This document shows positions 1 to 8,337 of a stretch of DNA of 64,000 bases, one piece after another (within the stretch, counting starts at the first letter, position 1; every line of letters begins with the position of its first letter). The stretch covers positions 25,145 through 89,144 of the forward strand of contig CAYRGQ010000006.1 of NCBI GenBank assembly GCA_964423925.1, written 5' to 3'. Made by a program: the position numbers and the translations under genes. Source of the stretch: CAYRGQ01 sp964423925 (GTDB lineage Bacteria > Bacteroidota > Bacteroidia > Sphingobacteriales > Sphingobacteriaceae). The notes under the pieces were generated by a model. It worked only from the letters and a program-made list of their open reading frames with translations. It was not told where the DNA came from and did no database searches.

Positions 1-2
1 TA

Positions 3-680
3 CTTGTCATCATCGCTGCCAGCCAGTACCGCTACTTTTTGGATTATCACACCGAACGCGAAACCATCGCCAAGTTCTCAGAGGAAGCCCCCGTGACGTC
101 GGGCCATCGCAACCGCATGCCGTGGCTTCGGGGCAGCGTACTGTTTCTTGGCTTCATGTGTTTTGCCGTGTTTCTGGCCGAAGGAGCAATCCTTGACTGG
201 AGCGCCGTATTCCTGCGAGATACGAAGGGCGTTTCACAGGAGTTTTCTGGCGTGGGCTACGCAGCATTCTCCGTTGCCATGGCTACGATGCGCCTGCTGG
301 GCGACGGCCTGGTCGAGCGCCTCAGCGGCAAGTCGGTGGTTCTAGGAGGCAGTATGCTGGCAACTGTGGGACTAGCGCTGTCGATATGGAGCCCTTCCGT
401 TTACATGGTATTGCTTGGGTACGTACTACTGGGTTTGGGCGCTGCCAACATCGTCCCCATTTTCTTCAGCGCTGGCGGACGACTCCCGGGCCTGTCGCCC
501 AACGTCAGTATCCCCGCCATCACCACCATTGGTTACCTGGGTCAGCTTGCCGGGCCGGCGCTATTAGGATTCATTGCCCACCAGTATTCCCTGGCCACCG
601 CCTTTGGGTTTACCATGGTTTCGATGGCAGCCGTCGGACTTGTTTATTTCTTGTTCTCCTCGGTGATATTCAAACGCTAG
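3..680 (+). CDS. MFS transporter, C-terminal part (cut by window edge)
   Basis: The reading frame is open from the first bases of the window, so the 5' end of the gene lies outside. The visible 225 or so residues form about six hydrophobic membrane segments. The segment FAVFLAEGAILDWSAVF followed by TMRLLGDGL resembles the second half of YbjJ/FucP-like major facilitator proteins, which import sugars or small metabolites with protons. The gene ends with a stop at 678-680, followed by about 330 bases without a gene. The substrate cannot be inferred. The family assignment is reasonably firm; the subfamily is tentative. Confidence 0.8.
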   Translation, partial: LVIIAASQYRYFLDYHTERETIAKFSEEAPVTSGHRNRMPWLRGSVLFLGFMCFAVFLAEGAILDWSAVFLRDTKGVSQEFSGVGYAAFSVAMATMRLLGDGLVERLSGKSVVLGGSMLATVGLALSIWSPSVYMVLLGYVLLGLGAANIVPIFFSAGGRLPGLSPNVSIPAITTIGYLGQLAGPALLGFIAHQYSLATAFGFTMVSMAAVGLVYFLFSSVIFKR

Positions 681-1013
681 GGCGTCGATAGCCCCCGACC
701 CAATCCAGCTATTCATTCCGCAGGCTATCCCCGGAATGCACCTGGCTGGCTCAGTGCCGCACGGCGCCACTCTGAAACACCAAAAACTAAAAACAAACGA
801 GCTGGTAAACTAAAAAAGGAGAACCCTGTGTCTGTTATCCGCTCGTTGTATGAAAGCGAACAGCAATTGACGTCGCGCAGGCGGAAATAGGGGTCGAACT
901 CTCGCGATACGGCAATGAGAACGAGGCCACAACCCCATAAGGCCTGCAAATCCGCGCACCGCAGTAGTTATGTATGGATAACGGCCATTGCCCCAGGCAG
1001 GGTCCGTGAAGGA
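681..1013. other. Intergenic stretch without a recognisable gene
   Basis: These 333 bases separate the MFS gene from the 3' end of gldJ, which reads towards it. There is a 7-bp inverted repeat (cattccg at 714-720, cggaatg at 732-738) just after the MFS stop. It could be a weak terminator but has no T run. An aaggag sequence precedes a 20-codon frame at 828-890 that starts with GTG; it matches nothing I know. No RNA gene or riboswitch was recognised. Confidence 0.5.
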
Positions 1014-2561
1014 TTAAAACCAGCCGTTGCGCTGTCCGCGGCTTCGGTTAGCGGGGAAGGTAGGCTTTCCTTTGGTATTGACCTCGGGTGACCCCACTAG
1101 CGTCATCGCACACCGGAAACCAACCATCGAGCTTGATTCGGTTTGCTGCATGTGACGCCGCGTAGCTGGGTTGAGCCAATAGGCACGGTCATTCCACGAT
1201 CCTCCCTTATAGACGCGAGATTGGTTATTGACAAGGGTAGTTACACCGTATAATTCCTCAGGTGCACTATCGCCATAGCCACGTACGTCATGTTGGAAAT
1301 CGGAACTCTGTTCCGCCGCGTCGCCGCGTTGCAGCTCTTCCCAGGTTTGCTTACGAGGTGCTTTGGCAGGCACGCGTATGGGGCGACCATACTGGTCTTT
1401 CGCCAAGATCCCGCGCTCGGGATCCTCATACTGTTTGTCAGTATAGACATTTCCTCGGAACGGGTTGAAATCGTCGAAGTCTTCGTAAGACAGTTGCCGG
1501 TAAACATCATTGACCCATTCGTTGACGTTGCCAGCCATGTTGTACAAGCCGTAGTCATTAGGGAGGTAAGCGGTCACGGGCACGGTAATATCGCCGGCAT
1601 CATTGAGGTAGCCAGCCACCCCCATGTTATCGCCTGCAGAAAGCTTGAAGTTAGCCATAATCAGCCCCTGCGTACGTCGCTTGGACGATCTCACGCCGAG
1701 TCCATTCCAGGGATACACCTTGCCACTTTCTATATTGCCATACTCGGTATTCCCAACCAGCCCTAACGCCGCGTATTCCCATTCGGCTTCCGTAGGGAGG
1801 CGGTAAGCCTGCTTGAGCACGCCATCTTCCATGCGTACCGGACGGCGGGCGCCATCAGCCGCCCCTGGCGAATTATCCTCCGGCATGCGCTCGCCGTCAA
1901 TGCCCTCGCCCCTATACTGCCCGTTCAAGTAGATATCGGTATTAAACGGTTCGTTGGGACGACCCTGCCCCTCGGCCATGCTTCGGTAATCGAGCAACGC
2001 GCCCCGCTCACGCAGGATGTGCTCATTAACCCGATCTGTTCGCCACACAGCATACGCCTGTGCCTGCTCCCATGTCACGCCCACCACGGGATAGTCCTGA
2101 TAGGCGGGATGCCTCAAATACAAGTCTACGTAGGGCTCGTTATAGGAAAGCGGATTCCGCCAAACTAGGGTGTCCGGCAATGCATTATAGTATAGTTCGC
2201 GATCATCGGGGAACGTATGGTTTAACCATTGCAGGTATTCCAGCCAGTCGGCATTTGACACTTCCGTTTCGTCCATGTAGAACGACGCCACGGTCACGCG
2301 CCTTTTTAGGTTGTCGTGCGCATAGGTGATGTCTTCGGTCAAGCTGCCACCCATTACGAAGGTGCCGCCTTCAATCACCACCAGTCCGGGGCCGGGGCCT
2401 TCTTTAACTTTACGGTTAATCTGCAATCCACCATTGTATGGATCATTATAGGGCACGCCGGTTTTAGACGATACGCCGTCGCGGTTTTTGCAGGAACTTG
2501 CCAATATACCCACGGTCACCAATAAAAGCAGTGGGATACAACAGGTTTTCAATATCTTCAT
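1014..2561 (-). CDS. gldJ: GldJ/GldK-type gliding motility lipoprotein (FGE-sulfatase fold)
   Basis: The 515-residue product starts with a lipoprotein signal (LASSCKNRD, Cys at about residue 24), so it is probably anchored to the outer membrane from the periplasm. The rest is a formylglycine-generating-enzyme-like (SUMF1) fold: EGGTFVMGG near residue 65, DETEVSNADWLEYL, PVVGVTWEQAQAYAVWR, RLPTEAEWEYAA, and the C-terminal signature VYKGGSWNDRAYWLNPATRR with GFRCAM. GldJ and GldK are lipoproteins of the gliding and type IX secretion machinery of Bacteroidota and are not thought to be enzymes. The length and the inserted central stretch with GAADGARRP fit GldJ better than GldK. No other gld gene is adjacent. 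Family is sure; GldJ rather than another paralogue is likely. Confidence 0.78.
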   Translation of the reverse strand: MKILKTCCIPLLLLVTVGILASSCKNRDGVSSKTGVPYNDPYNGGLQINRKVKEGPGPGLVVIEGGTFVMGGSLTEDITYAHDNLKRRVTVASFYMDETEVSNADWLEYLQWLNHTFPDDRELYYNALPDTLVWRNPLSYNEPYVDLYLRHPAYQDYPVVGVTWEQAQAYAVWRTDRVNEHILRERGALLDYRSMAEGQGRPNEPFNTDIYLNGQYRGEGIDGERMPEDNSPGAADGARRPVRMEDGVLKQAYRLPTEAEWEYAALGLVGNTEYGNIESGKVYPWNGLGVRSSKRRTQGLIMANFKLSAGDNMGVAGYLNDAGDITVPVTAYLPNDYGLYNMAGNVNEWVNDVYRQLSYEDFDDFNPFRGNVYTDKQYEDPERGILAKDQYGRPIRVPAKAPRKQTWEELQRGDAAEQSSDFQHDVRGYGDSAPEELYGVTTLVNNQSRVYKGGSWNDRAYWLNPATRRHMQQTESSSMVGFRCAMTLVGSPEVNTKGKPTFPANRSRGQRNGWF

Positions 2562-2580
2562 TACACGATGGTTATTCTAT

Positions 2581-2608
2581 ATACTGGCTTTGACATACTG
2601 GCTTTGAC
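2581..2608. repeat. Perfect 14-bp tandem duplication in the gldJ leader
   Basis: The unit atactggctttgac occurs twice with no spacer at 2581-2594 and 2595-2608. It lies between the candidate gldJ promoter and the start codon, so it would be in the 5' untranslated region. It may be a replication-slippage duplication or a doubled binding site. Confidence 0.85.
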
Positions 2609-2612
2609 TGGT

Positions 2613-2620
2613 CAAAAATA
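2613..2620 (-). promoter_or_regulatory. Candidate -7 promoter element of gldJ
   Basis: Read on the minus strand this is TATTTTTG, a full match to the Bacteroidota -7 consensus TAnnTTTG. It would start transcription about 45 bases before the gldJ ATG. No clear -33 TTTG is seen at the expected distance. The leader contains a tandem 14-bp repeat (2581-2608). Confidence 0.4.
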
Positions 2621-2831
2621 GCAATTAATCGCCAAGAACCGGCCGGCGAAAATGTTAAATCCGACAGGCCGGCTAAATCCAGGCGCTGGCCATCTAATAC
2701 GCACAAAGACTATACCATTTGAGATTGTAGCATCGAATGCCTATGTTTGGAACAGCGGGAAGGCGATGCTGACGCGTCACCGCCCCTAAATGAATGGGCA
2801 CCCGTTTTTCGTTTTTTTTAATTACTCGTAC

Positions 2832-3311
2832 ATGAAGATAAAAGTAGGATTTGGATTTGATGTGCACCAGATCAAAGAGGGCCATCCGTTTATTCTGGGC
2901 GGCGCCCATCTCGACCACCCCGCAGGAGCATTCGGACACTCGGATGCAGACGTGCTTGCACATGCCATCTGTGATGCCCTATTGGGCGCCGCCAACCTCG
3001 AAGATATTGGCTACCATTTTCCCAACACGGACGAGCGATGGAAGGGTGCTAATAGCCTGGATCTTCTCCGGCGCTGCATCGAAATGCTGGCTGAGAAGGG
3101 CTGGACGCCCGGCAATATCGATGCAATGCTGTGTTTGGAAGCACCAAAAATCAAGCCCTACATTCCGGAAATGAAACGAAACATTGCCCGCGCCGCCGGG
3201 CTGGACGAAAGCGATGTATCTATCAAAGCAACGACCAATGAAACTATGGGCTTCATTGGTCGCAAAGAAGGTGTAGTGGCGTACGCCGTGTGCCTGATTG
3301 AGAAAAAATAG
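2832..3311 (+). CDS. ispF: 2-C-methyl-D-erythritol 2,4-cyclodiphosphate synthase
   Basis: The enzyme converts CDP-methylerythritol 2-phosphate into the cyclic diphosphate in the non-mevalonate isoprenoid pathway. Starting at ATG 2832 gives 159 residues, the normal length for the family; an in-frame upstream ATG at 2790 would add 14 atypical residues. The N terminus GFGFDVHQ carries the metal-binding Asp and His. GGAHLDHP and FGHSDADVLAHAICDALLGA carry the second metal His and the substrate loop, and IKATTNETMGFIGRKEG is the conserved C-terminal signature. ispH of the same pathway lies at 56.4 kb in this window but is not linked. Confidence 0.97.
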   Translation: MKIKVGFGFDVHQIKEGHPFILGGAHLDHPAGAFGHSDADVLAHAICDALLGAANLEDIGYHFPNTDERWKGANSLDLLRRCIEMLAEKGWTPGNIDAMLCLEAPKIKPYIPEMKRNIARAAGLDESDVSIKATTNETMGFIGRKEGVVAYAVCLIEKK

Positions 3312-3314
3312 GAA

Positions 3315-3599
3315 TTACACCGCGTCCTCCCAGTTAATTTCCAAGGTCTCCTTATAGGCAAACTTAATCAGGTGGCGGTCGATTACGCCTTTAATCTTCT
3401 CAGCACCCTCGGCATGATGCGCGTCAACCTCAAAAGTCAGGGATTCGTCATCGGCGTGCATCAAGCAGACTCCGACCGGAAATACAGCTTTGCCGGTATT
3501 TCCTGAATACGTGGCTTCGATCTTATGGACAAAGTGCCTGCAGAGCTTCCCTATATAACTAGCGCCTGCCTTGGTCGCTATGGTCATCGTTGTTTTCAT
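3315..3599 (-). CDS. DUF2218 domain protein
   Basis: The small protein of 94 residues has the DUF2218 pattern: a Thr/Ala-rich first strand, YIGKLCRHFVHKIEA, then GKAVFPVGVCLMHAD, a short acidic strand, and VIDRHLIKFAYKE near the C terminus. Members of this family are small cytoplasmic proteins of unknown function. In other bacteria they often sit near siderophore or metal uptake genes; here the partner is an MFS exporter. The start overlaps the end of the upstream MFS gene by 41 bases, so the two are probably translated together. Function is unknown. Confidence 0.85.
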   Translation of the reverse strand: MKTTMTIATKAGASYIGKLCRHFVHKIEATYSGNTGKAVFPVGVCLMHADDESLTFEVDAHHAEGAEKIKGVIDRHLIKFAYKETLEINWEDAV

Positions 3600-4833
3600 C
3601 AGTGCCTAAATTACTGATTTTTCTACTGCTACGCAAATATCCGATCGCCAGCACCACACTGGTCGCGGTCAGTACGGAGCCTAACAAAAAGGGCGCTCCT
3701 GGAAAATAAATCATGCCTTCCATCCGAGTGAAGTGCGAGAATAATGCCGTCATCATGGGCGGCCCGATAATGGCAGTGAGGCTGATCACGCTGGTAAGCC
3801 CACCCTGGATCTGTCCCTGCTCGCTGGACGGTACCCGGTTTGAAATAATGCTTTGGATAGCCGGTCCGCCGATGCCTGCAAACACGTAGGGCACAGCCGC
3901 AACGAATAGAATCCACGGATCTACCGCAAACGCCATCAAAGGCAGGGCCGCCGTATACAGACTCAATCCAAGCAATACGCTACGCTCGGCCCCGATTTTA
4001 GGGATGATAATCCGCAGCAGACCGGCTTGCACTATAGCCGCCAGTAGTCCCATAAAACCAAGCGAAATCCCGACCATGCCCTCCGTCCAGCCGTAGCGTT
4101 CCATGGTGTAGTACGACCAAGTGCTCTGTACGGCGTGTGCCGCGATGTTGACCAAAGCGATACAGACCACTAGCGTGCCGATCTCAGGAAACTTCTGGAT
4201 GTGACGAAATGAACCTACGGGATTGGCCTTTCGCCAACTAAACGGGCGTCTTTTTTCGGGCGGTAGCGATTCGGGGACGACAAAAAAACCATAAACACCG
4301 TTGATCAAGCTCAGCACCGCCGCCGCGAAGAACGGAACCCGGGGACCATAGTGGCCAAGCAGACCGCCAATAACCGGCCCGATGATAAAGCCAATTCCAA
4401 AGGCTGCACCCAACAACCCAAAATTCTGAGCTCGCCGATCAGGCGGACTAACATCGGCGATATACGCTGCGGCGACCGTGTGGCTAGCGCCTGTGATACC
4501 AGCCACCAAGCGCCCCGCGAACAGCCAAGCTACCGAGGGAGCCAAGCCCATGAGCGCATAATTGACACAAAAGCCAAGCAACGAAATCAACAGCACGGGC
4601 CGGCGCCCCAAACGATCGCTCAAATTCCCTAATACCGACGCGAAGAAAAACTGGGTGAAGGCATACGCGAACATCAGCCACCCGCCATACGTGGAAGCCT
4701 CGCTGAGTGTACCGCCCGTCAGCTCTTGAATCAACGTCGGCATCACCGGAATTATGATGCCCAATCCGATGACGTCGATGACGACCGTAACCACAATGAA
4801 AAACAGAGCCCCCCGGCTCGCGGTATTGCCCAT
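3559..4833 (-). CDS. MFS drug/metabolite exporter, TetA-like
   Basis: This is a 12-helix inner-membrane proton antiporter of about 424 residues. The family signature GNLSDRLGRRPVLL lies between helices 2 and 3, and GRLVAGITGASHTVAAAYIAD with GLLGAAFGIGFIIGPVIGG (motif C of drug exporters) follows. This is the TetA(class A-like)/TCR1 group, exporting tetracycline or related compounds, although resistance cannot be concluded from sequence. I start it at ATG 4833, because the earlier TTG at 4854 lies inside the -7 promoter element. The gene runs into the DUF2218 gene with a 41-base overlap. Confidence 0.88.
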   Translation of the reverse strand: MGNTASRGALFFIVVTVVIDVIGLGIIIPVMPTLIQELTGGTLSEASTYGGWLMFAYAFTQFFFASVLGNLSDRLGRRPVLLISLLGFCVNYALMGLAPSVAWLFAGRLVAGITGASHTVAAAYIADVSPPDRRAQNFGLLGAAFGIGFIIGPVIGGLLGHYGPRVPFFAAAVLSLINGVYGFFVVPESLPPEKRRPFSWRKANPVGSFRHIQKFPEIGTLVVCIALVNIAAHAVQSTWSYYTMERYGWTEGMVGISLGFMGLLAAIVQAGLLRIIIPKIGAERSVLLGLSLYTAALPLMAFAVDPWILFVAAVPYVFAGIGGPAIQSIISNRVPSSEQGQIQGGLTSVISLTAIIGPPMMTALFSHFTRMEGMIYFPGAPFLLGSVLTATSVVLAIGYLRSSRKISNLGTDENNDDHSDQGRR

Positions 4834-4851
4834 AGTCCGTTTGAAGTTGCG

Positions 4852-4859
4852 CAAAGGTA
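4852..4859 (-). promoter_or_regulatory. -7 promoter element of the MFS-DUF2218 operon
   Basis: The minus strand reads TACCTTTG, a full match to TAnnTTTG, with a TTTTG about 23 bases upstream as a possible -33 element. It lies 18 bases before ATG 4833 and overlaps the alternative TTG start at 4854, so it decides in favour of the ATG. Confidence 0.5.
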
Positions 4860-4894
4860 ATCAATTCGTTGCCGACCGATATCAAAAGTTTGCT

Positions 4895-4902
4895 TACATT
4901 TG
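4895..4902 (+). promoter_or_regulatory. -7 promoter element of the M28 peptidase gene
   Basis: TACATTTG matches TAnnTTTG and lies 40 bases before ATG 4943. A TTG at 4869-4871 could be the -33 element with a long 23-base spacer. The element is back to back with the divergent MFS promoter. Confidence 0.4.
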
Positions 4903-4942
4903 GCCTAACAGGCTCTGACGCGTAGGACGCTACCCACAACAA

Positions 4943-6241
4943 ATGAAAATATTTTACCTACTAACCGCTTCACTCTTCCTTTTGGGTTGTGTGAGCCGTA
5001 AGGCTACCCAGCAGGAAGTAACGGATATCGCTACCGTTACCCGCATCGTTCACACGCTGGCTGCTGACGCCATGGAAGGCCGCGCCTCCTTCACGCCCGG
5101 CATCGAACGGGCTGCAGCGTTTATCACGAGTGAATTCGAGCGCATCGGACTGGAACACTATGTTGACGATAGCTATAGGCAAACATTTCACGTCACCCGT
5201 ATAACACCGGCGTACACTGAAGTGCTCTTGGACGGTGAAGCCGTAGAAAATGACCGGGTAATGGTCTCAAGCACCAATCCGGGGATCGCCTGGAACGACG
5301 ATCCGGGCGTGGCCATGCTGGAAATTAAGACAGGCGAAGATTTTGCGGCTCGCTTTCGCGAAATTGCCACTGGAGGCCGCGATGCGTTAGTTCGCGTGGA
5401 CACAAGCTTTGCCAGTTTGTTTGCTCGCTACAAGCGATTTACGGGAAACCCTCGCGTCCTTGGTCAAGCGCCTCCCTCGGCTGCCTCTATCGTGTTTGTA
5501 CTTGGCGACGCAATGCCCCAGTCCTTCCGCGTTAACTTTACGAATACCATCGAGGAACTCCCCTTATCCAATCTCATCGGCATCTTGCCGGGGCGTTCCA
5601 AGAAAGAGGAGATAGTTATTTTCTCCGCCCATTACGACCACATTGGCATTCTACCGGCCGTAGGGCAAGACTCCATTGCCAACGGTGCCGATGACAATGC
5701 GTCTGGTGTGTCGGCCGTGATCAGCCTTGCGGATTATTTCAAGCGTCGTGGCGACAATGAGCGTACCTTGCTGTTCGTGGCCTTTACGGCGGAGGAGATA
5801 GGCCTCGTCGGCTCACGCTATTTTTCCGAACAAGCCGACCCAGATGCCATCGTAGCTATGGTCAATGTCGAAATGGTCGGCAAGGATTCTCGATTTGGTC
5901 CCAATGCCTTGTACGTAACGGGGTTTGATCAGTCTGATCTGGCTGAAATCATGCAACGCAATGTGTCGGGAACGGAGTTTGCGTTCCACCCTGACCCCTA
6001 TCCTACCCAAAACCTCTTTTACCGCAGTGACAACGCCTCCCTGGCGGCGGTGGGGGTGCCCGCTCATACGTTTTCGACCGTTCAAATCGAGCGCGACCAA
6101 AACTACCACACCGTAAAGGATGAGGTAGAAACGCTGAACATACAAAATATTTTGTCGTCGATCGAGGGCATCGCCATCGGTATTGAGAGTATCGTCATGG
6201 GTAAAGACACGCCCCGACGCGTACCCAAGCTGGAGCAATAA
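4943..6241 (+). CDS. M28-family zinc aminopeptidase lipoprotein
   Basis: The product has 432 residues. It starts with a lipoprotein signal (LFLLGC, lipidated Cys at residue 16), so it acts on the periplasmic or outer face of the cell envelope. The catalytic M28 domain occupies roughly residues 205-420: SAHYDHIG gives the first zinc His (about 230), GADDNASG the bridging Asp, FTAEEIGLVGS the catalytic Glu pair (284/285), VNVEMVG the next ligand and PAHTFST the last His. All expected ligands are present, so it should be an active di-zinc peptidase that cuts N-terminal amino acids from peptides. It has its own promoter and stands alone. Confidence 0.9.
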   Translation: MKIFYLLTASLFLLGCVSRKATQQEVTDIATVTRIVHTLAADAMEGRASFTPGIERAAAFITSEFERIGLEHYVDDSYRQTFHVTRITPAYTEVLLDGEAVENDRVMVSSTNPGIAWNDDPGVAMLEIKTGEDFAARFREIATGGRDALVRVDTSFASLFARYKRFTGNPRVLGQAPPSAASIVFVLGDAMPQSFRVNFTNTIEELPLSNLIGILPGRSKKEEIVIFSAHYDHIGILPAVGQDSIANGADDNASGVSAVISLADYFKRRGDNERTLLFVAFTAEEIGLVGSRYFSEQADPDAIVAMVNVEMVGKDSRFGPNALYVTGFDQSDLAEIMQRNVSGTEFAFHPDPYPTQNLFYRSDNASLAAVGVPAHTFSTVQIERDQNYHTVKDEVETLNIQNILSSIEGIAIGIESIVMGKDTPRRVPKLEQ

Positions 6242-6320
6242 CCCGTTACCAAACCGTCTATTTAGAAAGACTTGTGTCCAGCTCGGACCCGTTTGTAATA
6301 TCGATAACAACAAAAAACTG

Positions 6321-6328
6321 TACTTTTG
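6321..6328 (+). promoter_or_regulatory. -7 promoter element of the polysaccharide epimerase gene
   Basis: TACTTTTG matches TAnnTTTG 36 bases before ATG 6365. The nearest TTTG upstream (6292-6295) is 25 bases away, a little too far for a standard -33 element. Confidence 0.4.
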
Positions 6329-6364
6329 TGCGTCTACCTGCTAGGCTGACGCTTGATTTAAGCT

Positions 6365-8329
6365 ATGAACGAATCGCGGCTACCTCTAACGAACAGGTTT
6401 CTACGGGAATATCCCCGCTGGGTTGTCCTCCTGATTGATTTAGTGATTGTATGGACCACCTTCGTTTTCAGCTTTGTGCTGATTGCGCAATTTCGAACGG
6501 AATTAAGCCTCGAGGAAATGATGTCCCAATCCCTCCTCGCATTAACCGTCTACTTCCTTTCCTTTATCATTTTTCAACCCTTCCGAAGCATTATCCGCCG
6601 TACGGAACTGCGTGATTTGTTTGTGATCTCCAAGTGTATAACCGCCGCCTTTGCCGTGCTGTTCGTCTCCACTACCGTGGCGGGTATGTTGGCCGGCACT
6701 TCTGGGAATCAAAGTTTCCCGCCTTTCCTGCAGCATCTATTGGACACCTCCCAGATTCAACTGCTGCTGCATGCGATGATGGCGTGTGCCGCCATGCTCG
6801 CCGCTCGCTTTGTCTACAAAGCTTGGTACCACAGCCGGTATTGGACGACTAAAGGTAACCAAATATCCGTCGTGCTCTTTGGCGCGGGCGACATGGGCAA
6901 TAGTGCCTTTAACCTGTTGCATGCCGGCAGCCGAAACCGTTACCGCGTCGTGGCCATCGTTGACGACAACCCAACCCGTATCGGCAAGCGAATTCAAGGC
7001 ATCCCCGTACGTCCGCTCGACGAGTTGGACATGAATTTCCTCAAGCGGGTAGGTGGAGCACAGGAGCTGATCATTGCCATTGACAACCATGACCCCGAAC
7101 GGCTGGAACGAATATCCGTACAAGCGGAACCGTTGCCACTCAAAATAAAAATCATCCCCAATTCGACCCGGATGCTCGAAGGATCCGTCGCTACGCGGCA
7201 AATCCGCACGCTCAAAATCAACGACCTCCTGGGCCGCAAAGCGATTGAACTGAACAACCCGGTGGTGTATGAAGCCATGCACGGCAAAGTCGTGCTGGTC
7301 ACGGGGGGAGCGGGTTCCATCGGGTCCGAATTGGTGCGCCAGATTATTCGCACGGGATGCCAGCAACTGGTGGTACTCGACCAAGCCGAATCCCCTTTGT
7401 ATGAAATACAGCAGGAGCTCCATCGCGAACACCTCGCTGACAAGGCGGTATTTGTCGTGGGCGACGTACGCGACTATGGGTTTACGGAGGCAATTTTTGA
7501 AGCGCACCGCCCACAGGTGGTGTTTCACGCAGCGGCGTATAAGCATGTGCCGCTGATGGAAGTGAACCCATACGAAGCCATTCTGACGAATGTCGTAGGA
7601 TCATGTAACGTGGCTGATCTCGCACACAAATACGGTGTGGAAAAATTCGTGATGATTTCTACTGACAAAGCCGTAAATCCGACTAACGTGATGGGTGCCA
7701 CCAAGCGGATAGCCGAAATCTATGTATCCGCGCTTAACAACGAATCCGAGACCGCATTCGTCGTCACCCGCTTTGGGAACGTCCTAGGCTCTAACGGGTC
7801 CGTCATACCGCTATTTGAGAAACAAATCAAAGCGGGTGGGCCAGTGACGCTGACCCACCCCGATATTACCCGCTACTTCATGACGATTCCGGAGGCTTGC
7901 CAACTGGTGCAAGAGGCTGGCGTCATGGGACGGGGCGGCGAGGTGTTTGTATTCGACATGGGAAAACCGGTCCGAATCATGGACCTTGCCCAGAAGATGA
8001 TCCGGCTAAAGGGCCTATCTTATCCGGACGATATCGATATCAAAATCGTGGGCTTGCGCCCAGGCGAAAAGATCAGTGAAGAATTGCTGGCAAACGACGA
8101 AAACACGTTGCGGACCTACCACGATAAAATTCTCATCGCTAAAGTGAATACGCACGACCTCGACGAAAAAGCAGCCCAAATACGGGAGCTTTGCGCATTC
8201 GTTACAAAAGCGGAACCGTACGCCGACCGCGTCCGGCTTGTGGCCCTCGTCAAGGACATCGTACCGGAGTACGTATCTAATAATTCGGAGTTTGGGACAT
8301 TGGACGCGCCACGGCAACAACACGGATAA
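6365..8329 (+). CDS. FlaA1/CapD-like nucleoside-diphosphate-sugar 4,6-dehydratase, membrane-bound
   Basis: The 654-residue protein has four N-terminal membrane helices (about residues 18-155), then a short Rossmann domain (VVLFGAGDMGNSAFNLL), then the catalytic short-chain dehydrogenase domain with VTGGAGSIGSELVRQ. The catalytic region reads STDKAVNPTNVMGATKR, the SxDK and MxxxK form typical of PglF/WbpM/CapD. These enzymes dehydrate UDP-GlcNAc-type sugars at C4-C6 for capsule, O-antigen or glycoprotein glycans. No glycan cluster surrounds it here, so it may serve protein glycosylation or exopolysaccharide made elsewhere. It converges on plsC with an 8-base gap. Confidence 0.92.
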   Translation: MNESRLPLTNRFLREYPRWVVLLIDLVIVWTTFVFSFVLIAQFRTELSLEEMMSQSLLALTVYFLSFIIFQPFRSIIRRTELRDLFVISKCITAAFAVLFVSTTVAGMLAGTSGNQSFPPFLQHLLDTSQIQLLLHAMMACAAMLAARFVYKAWYHSRYWTTKGNQISVVLFGAGDMGNSAFNLLHAGSRNRYRVVAIVDDNPTRIGKRIQGIPVRPLDELDMNFLKRVGGAQELIIAIDNHDPERLERISVQAEPLPLKIKIIPNSTRMLEGSVATRQIRTLKINDLLGRKAIELNNPVVYEAMHGKVVLVTGGAGSIGSELVRQIIRTGCQQLVVLDQAESPLYEIQQELHREHLADKAVFVVGDVRDYGFTEAIFEAHRPQVVFHAAAYKHVPLMEVNPYEAILTNVVGSCNVADLAHKYGVEKFVMISTDKAVNPTNVMGATKRIAEIYVSALNNESETAFVVTRFGNVLGSNGSVIPLFEKQIKAGGPVTLTHPDITRYFMTIPEACQLVQEAGVMGRGGEVFVFDMGKPVRIMDLAQKMIRLKGLSYPDDIDIKIVGLRPGEKISEELLANDENTLRTYHDKILIAKVNTHDLDEKAAQIRELCAFVTKAEPYADRVRLVALVKDIVPEYVSNNSEFGTLDAPRQQHG

Positions 8330-8337
8330 GGGCCGTC

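Noticed and set aside
828..890. 20-codon frame with a good aaggag site, reading VSVIRSLYESEQQLTSRRRK
   Set aside because: Too short, no similar protein known to me, and no neighbouring context. It may be chance or the tip of a lost gene.
881..905. ggggtcgaactctc, similar to a tRNA T-arm
   Set aside because: One base is missing in the loop and there are no other tRNA arms around it.
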